NCBI RefSeq assembly: GCF_006065315.1
Contig: NZ_CP040749.1
Span: 3,990,001-4,054,000 of the forward strand
Direction: 5' to 3'
DNA length: 64,000 bases
DNA from: Aureibaculum algae
GTDB taxonomy: Bacteria > Bacteroidota > Bacteroidia > Flavobacteriales > Flavobacteriaceae
A program made the position numbers and the translations under genes. Below, piece after piece: positions 29,964 through 39,884 of the stretch (positions within the stretch are counted from its first letter, which is position 1; every line of letters starts with the position of its first letter). The notes below the pieces were generated by a model. The model was not told the DNA's origin. It saw only the letters and a program-made list of their open reading frames with translations, and made no database searches.

Positions 29964-32900
29964 ATGAAAACAAAGTTTAATGGATTTTTAACGCTATTAC
30001 TAGCGTTTATGGTGCAACTAACGTTTGCACAAGAAAAAAATGTCACCGGTACGGTTACCGACGAATCAGGACCGTTACCAGGTGTAAGTATAATAATTAA
30101 AGGAACTACGTCAGGGACTGAAACGGATTTTGATGGTAATTATTCCATCAAAGCGAGTGCAGGTGATGTACTTAAATTTAGTTTTATTGGTATGTCTTCA
30201 AAAGAAGTTACAGTTGGAGCATCAAATACTATTAATGTAGTATTAGAAGCCGATAACGTACTAGAAGAAGTTATTGTTACCGCTTTAGGTATTGAAAGAA
30301 ACCCTAAAGAACTTTCTTATGCAGTAACAAGCTTAAAAAGTGACGAACTTACAAAAACAAAAGCTGTAAACGTTGCTACTGCTATGGTAGGTAAAGTTTC
30401 TGGTTTACAAATTAACACTGTTAATAATAGTGTTAACGCGGAAACAAGAGTAGTACTAAGGGGTAATAGATCTTTATTAGGAAACAACCAAGCTCTTATT
30501 GTTATTGATGGTTTTCCATCGGCAAGAGGGGTTCTAGACAGAATTAACCCTAATGACATTGATAATATTAGTGTTTTAAAAGGTTCTAATGCGGCAGCTC
30601 TTTATGGTTCTGAAGCTTCAAATGGTGTAATTATTATTACCACGAAAAAAGGTAAAGGTAAATTATCTGTTGAATTTTCAAGTAGCTATACTGCTGAAAA
30701 AGTAGCTTATTTACCTGAACTTCAAGAAGAATTTGGTGCTGGTGGTTTCCCTGATGGAACCATTTATCCGTTAGAAAATGTAAACTGGGGACCTCGTTAT
30801 GATGGTCAATTAGTAGATGCGAGTGAAACCTTAGATAATGGTGAGGTTTGGCAAGTACCTTACTCAGCAATAAAAAATAGAAATAGAGATTTCTTTAATA
30901 CAGGTTCTACTATTAGAAATGGTGTTACTGTTTCTGGTGGTGATGAAAATGGAGATTTTCTTATGTCTATAGATCAAAGTAATGTTGAAGGGGTTATGCC
31001 TAAAGACACATATAACAGAACAAATTTCAGATTAAAAGGAAGTAGAACTTTTAACAAATTAAGAGTTGGAGGTAATTTATCATTCTTTAGATCACATGCG
31101 AATCTAGTTGGTGAAGGTGGTCGTCAAGACAGACCTGTTTATTGGAATGTTTTAAACACTCCTTTACATTTACCTTTGAATGAAATGAAAAACTGGCAAA
31201 CTGGTAAATTCACAAGAAATGAAGTTTCATTTTTTAGATTTTATGAAAACCCTTGGTTTATCATTGATACACAAAGAGAATATACAGATCGTAATGAATT
31301 TAATATCGTAAGTTTTGCAGATTATGATGTAACCGATTGGTTGACCGCATCTTTAACAATGGGTTATACAGGTGTTAGTCAAAATTTTAAGAGAAAATTT
31401 GGAGCCTATACTTATGCTTTTCATTTAGCAAATACCTATTCAGAAATGGATGAATATGGAGCTAGAACATATGACCAAACATTCAATAGTTCACGTTTTA
31501 ACAGTGATTTCATATTGAAATTTAACAAGGATATTACGGAAGATTTTAATGTGAAGTTAATTCTTGGACAAAATATGAGAATTACTAACTCTAAACAAAT
31601 AGACGTTAGTGGATCAGATTTGATTATTCCAGATTTTTGGAATGTTTCAACTAGAACTGGTGATTTGATTGGTTCTGAAAGAACTACTGATTATAGAAAA
31701 GTAGGTGTGTATGGAGATGTAACTTTTGGATATAAAGATTTTCTTTATGTAAGTGGTACTGGTAGAAATGATTGGTCTTCAGCATTACCTGTTGAAAACA
31801 ATTCATATTTCTATTATGGTACTGGTCTATCTTTGGTTTTAACCAATGCGATACCTAGTTTAAAAACAGATAATGGTTTTAGCTATTTAAAATTAAATGC
31901 CAATTATACCAAAACTGGTAATGATGCTGGTGCATATCAATCAAATAACGTTTTTGTTGCTCCAAATGATAGTAATAGCTCTTACGATGATGCTTCGGCA
32001 TATAGTTTTCCTTATGGAACAACGGTTGGTTTATCACAATCAAGTAGAGATGCAGATCCTGGATTAAGTCCTGAATTTACAACTTCTATTGAAGCAGGTA
32101 TCGAAATGGGTTTCTTTAGAAATAGATTAATTGCTAATATTTCAGCTTATCAAACCAATTCAACGGATCAAATAGCTCCGATAAATGTAGCGTCATCTTC
32201 AGGTGCTCTTAGTTCACTTACTAATATTGGTGAAATAGAGAATCAAGGTTTAGAGGTTGAATTAAGTGGTGATATTCTTAAAAACGAAGATTTCAATTGG
32301 AATGTAGGTGTTAATTATTCAGGATATAAATCAGAAGTTATTTCATTATCAGAAGGAGTTCAACAAGTTGATCTTGGTGGTTATTCAACTGCACAAGTTA
32401 TTGCTGAAGTAGGATCTCCTTACCCATTACTTAGAACTACGGCTTACGAAAGAGACCCTCAAGGTAGAGTAATTGTAGGTGCTAATGGTGATCCATTACA
32501 AGATAGTGATAATCAAACACAAGGTCAAACTGCTCCTAAATATATAGTTGGTTTAACTACGAGTGTAAGATATAAAGGATTTAGTTTATACGCAGCTATG
32601 GACTATAGAACAGGTCATGTATTTTATAATCAATTAGTAGATGCTTTAGAATTTACCGGTTTATCTCAGCATAGTGTTTCAGCTGGAAGACAACCTTTTG
32701 TATTCCCTAACTCATCTTACAACACTGGTACTGATGCAGCCCCAGTTTATGTAGCTAATACAAACAGATTGACTTCAGATGGAGGTAATGCTTTTTGGGA
32801 TGAATACAATAACGTAAAAGAAAACTATGTTACTGATGCTACAACGTTAAAATTAAGAGAAGTACAATTGTCATATAATTTAGATGAACAATTTGTAAAC

Positions 32901-33086
32901 AGTATCGGTTTTCAAGATATTCAGTTCGGTATTTTTGGTAGAAATTTATTAACATTTAGACCAAAAGACAATGTTTACTCTGATCCTGAATTTAACTTTA
33001 CAACAGGTAATGCTGTAGGTGTAGGTAACCAATCTCAAGGTCCTCCTACAAGACAATACGGTTTGAACTTAACGATAACTTTTTAA
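29964..33086 (+). CDS. SusC/RagA-family TonB-linked outer-membrane transporter
   Basis: Outer-membrane barrel that imports oligosaccharides or peptides with its SusD lid, powered by TonB. The ATG at 29964 gives 1040 residues with a clear signal peptide (MKTKFNGFLTLLLAFMVQ...FAQ). A TTG 30 bases upstream would put extra residues before the signal peptide and lies in the promoter region. A carboxypeptidase-regulatory-like domain (NVTGTVTDESGPLPGVSI, about 24-100) precedes the plug (VIDGFPSARG, GSNAAALYGSEASNGVIIIT) and the barrel, which ends YGLNLTITF. The first domain is nearly identical to that of the SusC at 54643. No glycoside hydrolase is adjacent, so the substrate cannot be assigned. Confidence 0.93.
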   Translation: MKTKFNGFLTLLLAFMVQLTFAQEKNVTGTVTDESGPLPGVSIIIKGTTSGTETDFDGNYSIKASAGDVLKFSFIGMSSKEVTVGASNTINVVLEADNVLEEVIVTALGIERNPKELSYAVTSLKSDELTKTKAVNVATAMVGKVSGLQINTVNNSVNAETRVVLRGNRSLLGNNQALIVIDGFPSARGVLDRINPNDIDNISVLKGSNAAALYGSEASNGVIIITTKKGKGKLSVEFSSSYTAEKVAYLPELQEEFGAGGFPDGTIYPLENVNWGPRYDGQLVDASETLDNGEVWQVPYSAIKNRNRDFFNTGSTIRNGVTVSGGDENGDFLMSIDQSNVEGVMPKDTYNRTNFRLKGSRTFNKLRVGGNLSFFRSHANLVGEGGRQDRPVYWNVLNTPLHLPLNEMKNWQTGKFTRNEVSFFRFYENPWFIIDTQREYTDRNEFNIVSFADYDVTDWLTASLTMGYTGVSQNFKRKFGAYTYAFHLANTYSEMDEYGARTYDQTFNSSRFNSDFILKFNKDITEDFNVKLILGQNMRITNSKQIDVSGSDLIIPDFWNVSTRTGDLIGSERTTDYRKVGVYGDVTFGYKDFLYVSGTGRNDWSSALPVENNSYFYYGTGLSLVLTNAIPSLKTDNGFSYLKLNANYTKTGNDAGAYQSNNVFVAPNDSNSSYDDASAYSFPYGTTVGLSQSSRDADPGLSPEFTTSIEAGIEMGFFRNRLIANISAYQTNSTDQIAPINVASSSGALSSLTNIGEIENQGLEVELSGDILKNEDFNWNVGVNYSGYKSEVISLSEGVQQVDLGGYSTAQVIAEVGSPYPLLRTTAYERDPQGRVIVGANGDPLQDSDNQTQGQTAPKYIVGLTTSVRYKGFSLYAAMDYRTGHVFYNQLVDALEFTGLSQHSVSAGRQPFVFPNSSYNTGTDAAPVYVANTNRLTSDGGNAFWDEYNNVKENYVTDATTLKLREVQLSYNLDEQFVNSIGFQDIQFGIFGRNLLTFRPKDNVYSDPEFNFTTGNAVGVGNQSQGPPTRQYGLNLTITF

Positions 33087-33090
33087 AAAC

Positions 33091-34593
33091 ATGAAAATGA
33101 AAACAATAAAAATAAATAAATCGATTTTACTGTTATTATCCGTAGCGATACTAACTGTAAGTTGTAATGACTTTTTGGATGTCAATGAAAATCCAAACAG
33201 TCCATCAATTTCTACGCCTAGTTTAACCTTGCCAGTAGCTCAACAAGAGATGGCACAGTTAAACGGAACAGATATGACCTATTTAGGAAATATGTTGGTA
33301 GTAAATTGGGCTACACCATCAAACTGGTCTGCAAATTCATTATTTGCTAGATATAGTTTTACTGCAACTTCTTATGATGATATATTTGAGAGATCTTATG
33401 TATACATGTTTAAGAACTTAACGTATGTTGAGAATTATACAGATCCTACAGGTGCTGCCGATTATAGTACTTATAAAGCGATTTCACAAATAATGAAAGG
33501 ATATCAATATCAATTACTAGTTGATTTGTATGGAGATATTCCTTTTACTGAAGCCAACTTACGTGGAGAAAATACTACACCAAAGTATGATGATGCTGCA
33601 ACAGTATATAAAAGTGTAATAGATTCATTAACATCTGCTGCAAACTTAGCATTAAACTTACCTGATAATGCAGAAGACCCTGGAACTCAAGATATTATTT
33701 TGGGAGGTCATATGGATGAGTGGGCTCAATTCGCTAATACTATTAAATTAAGAATGTTAGTACGTTTAAGCAATACTAATGATGATGCTTATATTGCAAG
33801 TCAAATAGCATCGATAGATGCTAATGGTGCCGGTTATATTACTGCTGACATTAGTGCTAACCCTGGCTATACTGCATCTGCAGAAAAGCAAAGTCCATTT
33901 TATGATTATTTTATTGCTGAATCAGGTACACAACAGGATAGAAATGATTTTACAGTTGCTTCTAAGCATACTATAGAATATTTAACATCTATTAATGATG
34001 ATAGATTATCAAGATTATATTTGCCAGCAGCTGCAAGTGGTAACTTTAAAGGAGCTGAGCAATCTACAGTTTTACCTGGTACAGGTTTCACTAACCTTGA
34101 TTTATCTCATGTTGGTCCCGGTTTGTTAAAGTCTGCAGAACAAGATCAAGTGATTATGTCTTTGGCTGAAGCATTGTTTATTCAAGCAGAAGCTACAGAA
34201 AGAGGATATATTACTGGTGGTGATTCTGCTCAAGATTTATATGAGGCAGCAATAGCAGCTTCTTATGAATTTTTAGAAGTTCCTGATGCATCTACAGCTG
34301 CTGCTGCATATTATGCACAGCCAATTGCTAATGTTTCTTGGGCTTCCTCTCCAAATAAAATCGAAGCAATTATGACTCAAAAATGGATTGCCTTAAATGG
34401 TACTTCTTCTATTGAGTCTTGGATTGATCTTACTAGAACTGGTTTCCCTGCTGGATTGCCAATTCCTGCAGAATCAGATGGCGTTCGTCCTGTAAGATTA
34501 TTATATCCTGCATCTGAAGTTTCTAGAAATAGTGATAACGTTCCGTCACAAACGGCTAACGATATCTTTACACAGAATCCATTTTGGAAATAA
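33091..34593 (+). CDS. SusD/RagB-family surface lipoprotein
   Basis: Lid and substrate-binding partner of the upstream SusC, 4 bases away. The 500-residue protein has a lipoprotein signal with the lipobox ending at Cys25 (AILTVSC|NDFLDVNENPNSP). The NENPN/PNSP start, the TPR-like helices (YQYQLLVDLYGDIPFTEA) and SWIDLTRTGFPAG near the end are typical of the SusD-like group. A second ATG six bases downstream is an alternative start. It is exported to the outer leaflet of the outer membrane. Confidence 0.92.
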   Translation: MKMKTIKINKSILLLLSVAILTVSCNDFLDVNENPNSPSISTPSLTLPVAQQEMAQLNGTDMTYLGNMLVVNWATPSNWSANSLFARYSFTATSYDDIFERSYVYMFKNLTYVENYTDPTGAADYSTYKAISQIMKGYQYQLLVDLYGDIPFTEANLRGENTTPKYDDAATVYKSVIDSLTSAANLALNLPDNAEDPGTQDIILGGHMDEWAQFANTIKLRMLVRLSNTNDDAYIASQIASIDANGAGYITADISANPGYTASAEKQSPFYDYFIAESGTQQDRNDFTVASKHTIEYLTSINDDRLSRLYLPAAASGNFKGAEQSTVLPGTGFTNLDLSHVGPGLLKSAEQDQVIMSLAEALFIQAEATERGYITGGDSAQDLYEAAIAASYEFLEVPDASTAAAAYYAQPIANVSWASSPNKIEAIMTQKWIALNGTSSIESWIDLTRTGFPAGLPIPAESDGVRPVRLLYPASEVSRNSDNVPSQTANDIFTQNPFWK

Positions 34594-34613
34594 AATATAA
34601 AAAAATATAAAAA

Positions 34614-35462
34614 ATGAAAAATATAAAATTTAATTCGATATTCCTTGGAGTACTTACTATGGTAAGCTTCATGATGAGTTCATGCGATCCTTTGCTAGAT
34701 GATTACGAAACTGATTTTGGAAAGGGACCTATTCTAGCTCAATTTAACAGTCAAAATACCACTGCCAACTTTATACAAGATGGTACAACGCAAACTTATG
34801 ATGTTGCAATTTCTATCATTGGTGGAGATAATCAACCAATTAATAGACCTGTTGAAGTAACAATAAGTGCTGATCCAAGTTCAACAGCAACAGCTGGTAC
34901 AGAGTTTAATTTGACTACAACCTCTTTCACTATACCTGCGGGACAATTATCAACCAATGCTCAAATTGAAGTATTGACGGCTAATTTAGATCCTTTTGAT
35001 GCAAAAACTCTTGTGTTAAAGATTGATACTTCTTCAGAAGGAGTATCGGAAAGTAATTTAACTAGTATTAAATTACAAGGTGTTTGTGAATTAGATTTAA
35101 GTGGATTTGTAGGTGTTTATTCTTCAGTTAACACTCGTTTTGCCGCACCACTTGTTTCAACGGTTGAATTAGGTCCAGTGCCAAATTCATTACTTATTAC
35201 AAATACAGATGGATATGGAGACGATGAAGTTGTTGTACTATTAAGTACAGATGTAACAAATCCTACGATGACGTATATTAGTGAAGAGAACCAAGCGTAT
35301 TTATATGATAATTCAACTTATGGATGGGTTTGGGCAACAACACTCACTCCTGAACAATCTACTTATAATTCGTGTGATTATTCTTTAAATTTAGAATATA
35401 AGCGTTGTGTAAGCATTGGTTGTTTTGGTGGATCGAGAGTTATCACTATGACTAAACAATAG
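34614..35462 (+). CDS. SusE-like surface lipoprotein with beta-sandwich domain
   Basis: Third gene of the SusC/SusD operon. It has a lipoprotein signal (VSFMMSSC|DP, Cys24). Residues about 50-150 look like a Calx-beta or DUF1735-type beta-sandwich (TYDVAISIIGGDNQPINRPVEV, shortened; FTIPAGQLSTNAQIEV), as in Bacteroidota surface glycan-binding proteins. The C-terminal half (LSGFVGVYSS, YNSCDYSLNLEYKRCVSIG) has paired cysteines. It probably binds substrate beside SusCD. Only the general class is supported. Confidence 0.65.
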   Translation: MKNIKFNSIFLGVLTMVSFMMSSCDPLLDDYETDFGKGPILAQFNSQNTTANFIQDGTTQTYDVAISIIGGDNQPINRPVEVTISADPSSTATAGTEFNLTTTSFTIPAGQLSTNAQIEVLTANLDPFDAKTLVLKIDTSSEGVSESNLTSIKLQGVCELDLSGFVGVYSSVNTRFAAPLVSTVELGPVPNSLLITNTDGYGDDEVVVLLSTDVTNPTMTYISEENQAYLYDNSTYGWVWATTLTPEQSTYNSCDYSLNLEYKRCVSIGCFGGSRVITMTKQ

Positions 35463-35484
35463 TTAGAATTCTTTTAAAATATTT

Positions 35485-35522
35485 AAAACCACCTTTTCAA
35501 ACATTGAAAAGGTGGTTTTTTT
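35485..35522 (+). terminator. Terminator of the first SusCD operon
   Basis: A perfect 16-bp stem (AAAACCACCTTTTCAA with its complement 35504-35519), loop ACA, and seven T. It lies 22 bases after the last gene. The rest of the gap to 35725 shows nothing else. Confidence 0.93.
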
Positions 35523-35725
35523 ATGTCCTTAAACCAACTACAGAATAACCGTTAATAATGCTTACGTTCTATTTCTATAAATATAATTCGACAATCTTTA
35601 TTCTAACATAAATTAAGGCTTAGCTCATACAAAATCCAATCACAAAGTAAAAACGGATAAATGACAGTACTTCAATTTATATAGTACATTATCTAATTTC
35701 ATAATAATAATTTCTAAATCTTAGA

Positions 35726-38059
35726 CTAATGTACATTTACAACATTAGAAAATAGACTTCCGTCTGCACCCATTCCTTCAATATATAGGTTAAATTCTTT
35801 AGTCTGTCCGTTAGGTATTTTTATTAAAAACTCGTTATTTTTATCTGTTGTTGCATTGGGAATCCAATTTACCGCTCCATAGTCTATAAAATCTGTTGAG
35901 TTTATATTATAACGAGGAGTGTAATATTGTTTGGCAATAGAAAAACCATAATCAACCAGAACATCTTGGTAATTATCACTTGATTTTATCGTTTCACTAA
36001 CATTTTTAGTGAAAATATGGATGGTATTTACCCTTTTATTAACATATATTTCTTCCACCTCCGAAATTTTCAGATCCCTTAAAAATGCAAAATCTCCATA
36101 TAATGCAACATTGTCTAAATATACAGTAGTAGTTGCGTTTCCTCTCCTATCCTTTATATACACGTCACTATTATTTTTTGTAACATAAAAGCCATACTTT
36201 GAAAATTCATAGAATAGTAGGGAATTTGGAAAATCGCTTTTAGACAAATTAATATATCTGGAGCTTATCACATTTAAATACAGTTCATTTTTAGGGTTTA
36301 TTGTTGCTTTTAAAATTACAGTATCTAATAAATTATTATCCTTAGGGTTTAAAAAATCTTGATTATAAGTGACCATTCTTGTTTTTGGTACACGTTTATA
36401 AAAAAGAGAAATTCCTGTTGTATCTAAGATCGTTAAGGTTTCTCTAGGATAAATAGTATAATACACAGGAGTTTTAACCAATTTACCATTTTTCTTTTTG
36501 ACACTAAAATAAACAGATGTGCTATCCGCTATATACAAATTAGAAAAGGTAAAAGCACCATCTACAATGTTAGCGTTCAGATGAAGCATATTTTCGGGAG
36601 AAGAAAGCACTATTTTTGAATCTTGTTTTACATCATTGTTATTTATTTTACCCTTCACTTGAAATCCCGTTTCAAATGGAAAGTTGACTTTTGGAGGATT
36701 GTTAAAAACATCGTGCCAATTAAATCTACGCCAACCTTGGTTAAGTAGCAATAAATCTAAATTATACAGAACTTTTCTATCTGAATACTTAAAATAATAG
36801 CTCGGATTTTCTATATTTCCTTTAACATAGGGCGACAATAGAAAAGTAGATAATATTGTCGCCTGATTTTCATAAGCTTTTGATTGATGTGGTAGAACCG
36901 AAATACTGAAATTATTCTTTATATCTTTAAGACCATCTATTTTAAACCGAACAATACTACTGTCTTTTTTATGATTAATATTTTTTAATCTAACTTCTTT
37001 TATTGGATTTACTAAATTGTTAAATACTATTCTTTCTGAAATGGGTTTGGCAAATTTATCCATCAACGTAATGATATTAACACCAGCTAGCAAGTCTGAT
37101 TTTGGAATTGAAATAAGATATTCTAATTTATCTTCTTCAAACTTAACAACTACCTTTTTTAAAAGTCCATCACGGTGCATCAACAAATAAAAATCATTAT
37201 TTATTAAACCTGGTAAGGTGAGATTATTTGTTTCTAATTTAATAAATAGACTTGATGCATTAGAGTTCTCTAAAACCATAGAAATTCCTTTTTTTTTCGC
37301 AATAGGCAAGCCTTTTTCAAGCGTATTCTCATTTTCCAAAACAACCTTTACACGGTAATTATTATTTATTTCCCAATTTAAACTGAACTTACCCATTCCA
37401 AATTCATTACTCTCAAAATTGGTAATAATTTTATCATCTTTATCTACTACAGTACCTGATTTAATAACAATACCTTTTCCAGAACTATCAATAATTTTAA
37501 ACCCAATAGAATTGGTAACATCCTGTATGATAGTTCCACTTTCCGGCAATAATTGTAAATCATATTTATTGGTCTGAATTGTTGCGTTTTCTTTAGATGA
37601 TACTTCCTCACCAACTACCTCAATTTTTTGTAAATAGCCACTGTAATGTTTAAAATTTCTTGTCCAGTTCGTGGTAGATTGAAGATAATAAATGCCTGGT
37701 AGAAATTGTTCGTTTATCTTTATGTTACCATTACCGATACCACCTTCGGTCTTTATCAATTTATTAATAATCAATACTCCACCTTCATTATAAATACTCA
37801 CATATAAGTTTGTAGTACTATTGTAGGGTTTATGGGTTTTATTATTGTACACATAGGTTTTAAACCAAATTTCTTCACCATTTAAAAACTTCGTTTTGTT
37901 TAAATGGGTATAAATAGTTTCGGGTTCAAACTTAAAATACGTTGGATAAGCGTTTTCTAAATGATCTATTGAATTTAATTGAGCATTAACATTCAAACAG
38001 GAAACAATGATTAAGATTTGAAAGATAAATTGTAAGCTATTAATATTTCTCCTTATCAT
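35726..38059 (-). CDS. Large exported protein with MG2-like N terminus and plug-like C-terminal segment
   Basis: Member of a family common in Flavobacteriia with no assigned function. The 777 residues start with a signal peptide ending NVNAQ (about 26). Residues around 45-150 resemble a macroglobulin MG2 domain (YTHLNKTKFLNGEEIWFKTY, FLPGIYYLQSTTNW). The rest is beta-rich, and near 640-680 TTTVYLDNVALYG and LKISEVEEIYVNKR resemble a TonB-receptor plug fragment. It is probably periplasmic or outer-membrane associated. It is transcribed alone, convergent with the SusCD operon. The MG2 resemblance is by eye. Confidence 0.6.
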   Translation of the reverse strand: MIRRNINSLQFIFQILIIVSCLNVNAQLNSIDHLENAYPTYFKFEPETIYTHLNKTKFLNGEEIWFKTYVYNNKTHKPYNSTTNLYVSIYNEGGVLIINKLIKTEGGIGNGNIKINEQFLPGIYYLQSTTNWTRNFKHYSGYLQKIEVVGEEVSSKENATIQTNKYDLQLLPESGTIIQDVTNSIGFKIIDSSGKGIVIKSGTVVDKDDKIITNFESNEFGMGKFSLNWEINNNYRVKVVLENENTLEKGLPIAKKKGISMVLENSNASSLFIKLETNNLTLPGLINNDFYLLMHRDGLLKKVVVKFEEDKLEYLISIPKSDLLAGVNIITLMDKFAKPISERIVFNNLVNPIKEVRLKNINHKKDSSIVRFKIDGLKDIKNNFSISVLPHQSKAYENQATILSTFLLSPYVKGNIENPSYYFKYSDRKVLYNLDLLLLNQGWRRFNWHDVFNNPPKVNFPFETGFQVKGKINNNDVKQDSKIVLSSPENMLHLNANIVDGAFTFSNLYIADSTSVYFSVKKKNGKLVKTPVYYTIYPRETLTILDTTGISLFYKRVPKTRMVTYNQDFLNPKDNNLLDTVILKATINPKNELYLNVISSRYINLSKSDFPNSLLFYEFSKYGFYVTKNNSDVYIKDRRGNATTTVYLDNVALYGDFAFLRDLKISEVEEIYVNKRVNTIHIFTKNVSETIKSSDNYQDVLVDYGFSIAKQYYTPRYNINSTDFIDYGAVNWIPNATTDKNNEFLIKIPNGQTKEFNLYIEGMGADGSLFSNVVNVH

Positions 38060-38284
38060 ATTTTTTTAAATTGAATTAACGTCTTCTTGAAATTGAATTT
38101 AATCAATAGAACCCATTTATTATTTAGTATTATTTAAAATGTGTAGATAAATCAATCAATTAAAACTAGCGTTTAAATTATTATATATGATGATTTTTCG
38201 CTGTATTTTATTGAATTTTAATAAACTCCTGCTACTAATATAATACAAAATCGTGATTGTATGATATATTTAGCATAAAATATC

Positions 38285-38292
38285 TATTTTTG
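38285..38292 (+). promoter_or_regulatory. -7 box for rlmB
   Basis: TATTTTTG, a perfect TAnnTTTG, ends only 4 bases before the rlmB ATG, so transcription would begin at or next to the start codon. No matching -33 element at 19 bases. Confidence 0.5.
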
Positions 38293-38296
38293 CCCC

Positions 38297-39031
38297 ATGC
38301 AAGAAACCTCAAACATATTTGGTATAAGAGCGATTATTGAAGCTATAAATGCTGGTCAATCATTAGAGAAAGTATATATTCAGAAAGGACTCAGCGGACA
38401 CTTATTTTCAGAGCTAAATACCCTCATTAAACAGCATAACATTTCAACGAGCTATGTGCCTGTTGAAAAATTAAATCATCTCTCTAAAAATCAGAATCAT
38501 CAAGGAGTAATTGCCAAAATTTCAGCAGTTGATTTTTATAGTTTAGAGGATATTTTTACAACAATTAATAAGGATAAACCATTATTCTTACTTTTAGATC
38601 AGATTACAGATGTTAGGAATTTTGGGGCTATTTTAAGAACCGCAGAGTGTACTGGTGTGGATGCCATTATTATTCCTAATCAAGGAAGTGCACCATTAAA
38701 TGCAGATGCTATTAAAACATCAGCTGGTGCTGCTTTTAAAATTCCAATATGTAAAGTCAATCATTTATTGGATGCCATTTATTTTTTACAAGCAGAAGGT
38801 ATTCAAATTGTTGCAATTACTGAAAAGACAGAGGATACTATTTATGAAGTTGAACTTAATAAACCCACCGCATTAATTATGGGTTCTGAGCATAAAGGTA
38901 TTTCGCCTGCTATACTTAAAATAGCTGATGCTAAAGCTAAATTACCATTGTTAGGTGATATTGCGTCTCTGAATGTTTCTGTGGCTTGTGGAGTAGCCTT
39001 ATATGAGACTGTAAGACAAAGGAGAAGTTAA
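38297..39031 (+). CDS. rlmB: 23S rRNA (guanosine-2'-O-)-methyltransferase, TrmH/SpoU family
   Basis: SPOUT-class 2'-O-methyltransferase, probably acting on G2251 of 23S rRNA. An N-terminal substrate-binding domain (IFGIRAIIEAINAGQSLEKV, about 6-80) precedes the knotted catalytic domain with the three family motifs: DVRNFGAILRTAE (about 104-116), IMGSEHKGIS (about 194-203) and LPLLGDIASLNVSVACGVALYE at the end. The 244-residue length is that of RlmB. TrmH-type tRNA activity cannot be excluded, but the N-terminal domain favours RlmB. Confidence 0.88.
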   Translation: MQETSNIFGIRAIIEAINAGQSLEKVYIQKGLSGHLFSELNTLIKQHNISTSYVPVEKLNHLSKNQNHQGVIAKISAVDFYSLEDIFTTINKDKPLFLLLDQITDVRNFGAILRTAECTGVDAIIIPNQGSAPLNADAIKTSAGAAFKIPICKVNHLLDAIYFLQAEGIQIVAITEKTEDTIYEVELNKPTALIMGSEHKGISPAILKIADAKAKLPLLGDIASLNVSVACGVALYETVRQRRS

Positions 39032-39032
39032 C

Positions 39033-39090
39033 AGTAGTAGTCTTCAGATGGCAGTCCTAAAAACTTATCAACTGCCACTAGTAACTGAAT
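39033..39090. repeat. Intergenic CAGT-rich degenerate repeat
   Basis: The short rlmB-rhomboid gap contains CAGTAGTAGTCTTCAGATGGCAGT and a related inverted stretch ACTGCCACTAGTAACTG, unlike the surrounding AT-rich spacers. A similar CAGT-rich run occurs at 49207-49233. Such runs recur in Flavobacteriaceae intergenic DNA, from memory. Function unknown. Confidence 0.4.
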
Positions 39091-39096
39091 GCTGAT

Positions 39097-39756
39097 TTAT
39101 TCTTCTTCATGATGTTCGTCATACATTAGAAGAGGATCTTCTTCATCAAAATTTTCATCTTCCCAATAGTATTTTTCAGGTTGCGGACCATGTTTTCTAT
39201 AGATAACAGCAAACACTATTCCAATTAAAAACCCTGATAAATGACCTTCCCATGATACACCTTCCTTAATGGGTAGAATATACCAAATCATACTTCCATA
39301 TAAAAAAATCACAATTAAAGATACCGCAATTAAACGATAATATTTACGAATCATTCCACTAAATAGTATAAAACTAAACAGTAAATAAACAACTCCACTA
39401 GCTCCTATATGATACGCAGGTCTTGCTATTAACCAAGTTAATAAACCACTTAACAGCACTCCGTAAATAAGTACTTTAAATGCAATATTTCTATAAAAAT
39501 AAAACAACGCACTCATTAAAATAAAAAGTGGAATGGAATTATTAAACAAGTGTTTGACACCACTATGAATAAAAGGAGAAAAAACAATGCCTCGTAATCC
39601 TTTTAACGTTTTAGGATACAAGCCATACTTTGTCAAATACAAATTATAATTACCTTCTACCCAAAACACCACCCATAAAAATAAAACAAAATACAATGGT
39701 ATTGCAATAACCATTGGCGAAAATTTAAATGGTTTATGTTCTTCTTGTAAATTCAT
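39097..39756 (-). CDS. Rhomboid-family intramembrane serine protease
   Basis: Polytopic inner-membrane protease that cleaves transmembrane segments. Six hydrophobic helices are visible in 219 residues. The catalytic dyad is Ser120 in HIGASGVVY and His172 in WEGHLSGF, with the supporting HSGVKHLFNN motif at 64-73 in helix 2. The C-terminal tail is acidic (DENFDEEDPLLMYDEHHEEE). It is transcribed alone and diverges from rarA. Natural substrates are unknown. Confidence 0.9.
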   Translation of the reverse strand: MNLQEEHKPFKFSPMVIAIPLYFVLFLWVVFWVEGNYNLYLTKYGLYPKTLKGLRGIVFSPFIHSGVKHLFNNSIPLFILMSALFYFYRNIAFKVLIYGVLLSGLLTWLIARPAYHIGASGVVYLLFSFILFSGMIRKYYRLIAVSLIVIFLYGSMIWYILPIKEGVSWEGHLSGFLIGIVFAVIYRKHGPQPEKYYWEDENFDEEDPLLMYDEHHEEE

Positions 39757-39769
39757 AATTGGGTTATTA

Positions 39770-39777
39770 CAAAAATA
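39770..39777 (-). promoter_or_regulatory. -7 box for the rhomboid gene
   Basis: The minus strand reads TATTTTTG, a perfect TAnnTTTG, 13 bases before the start codon at 39756. Confidence 0.5.
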
Positions 39778-39872
39778 TACCCAATTTTCTTAATATGCAC
39801 ACATTGTCATGAATTGCATATATTAATATCAAATATTTCTTTCAATTAAAATTAAACCAACTATGTTTTCTT

Positions 39873-39880
39873 TATTTTTG
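39873..39880 (+). promoter_or_regulatory. -7 box for rarA
   Basis: TATTTTTG is a perfect TAnnTTTG that ends 4 bases before the ATG at 39885, the same spacing as at rlmB. The transcript would be nearly leaderless. Confidence 0.5.
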
Positions 39881-39884
39881 CATT

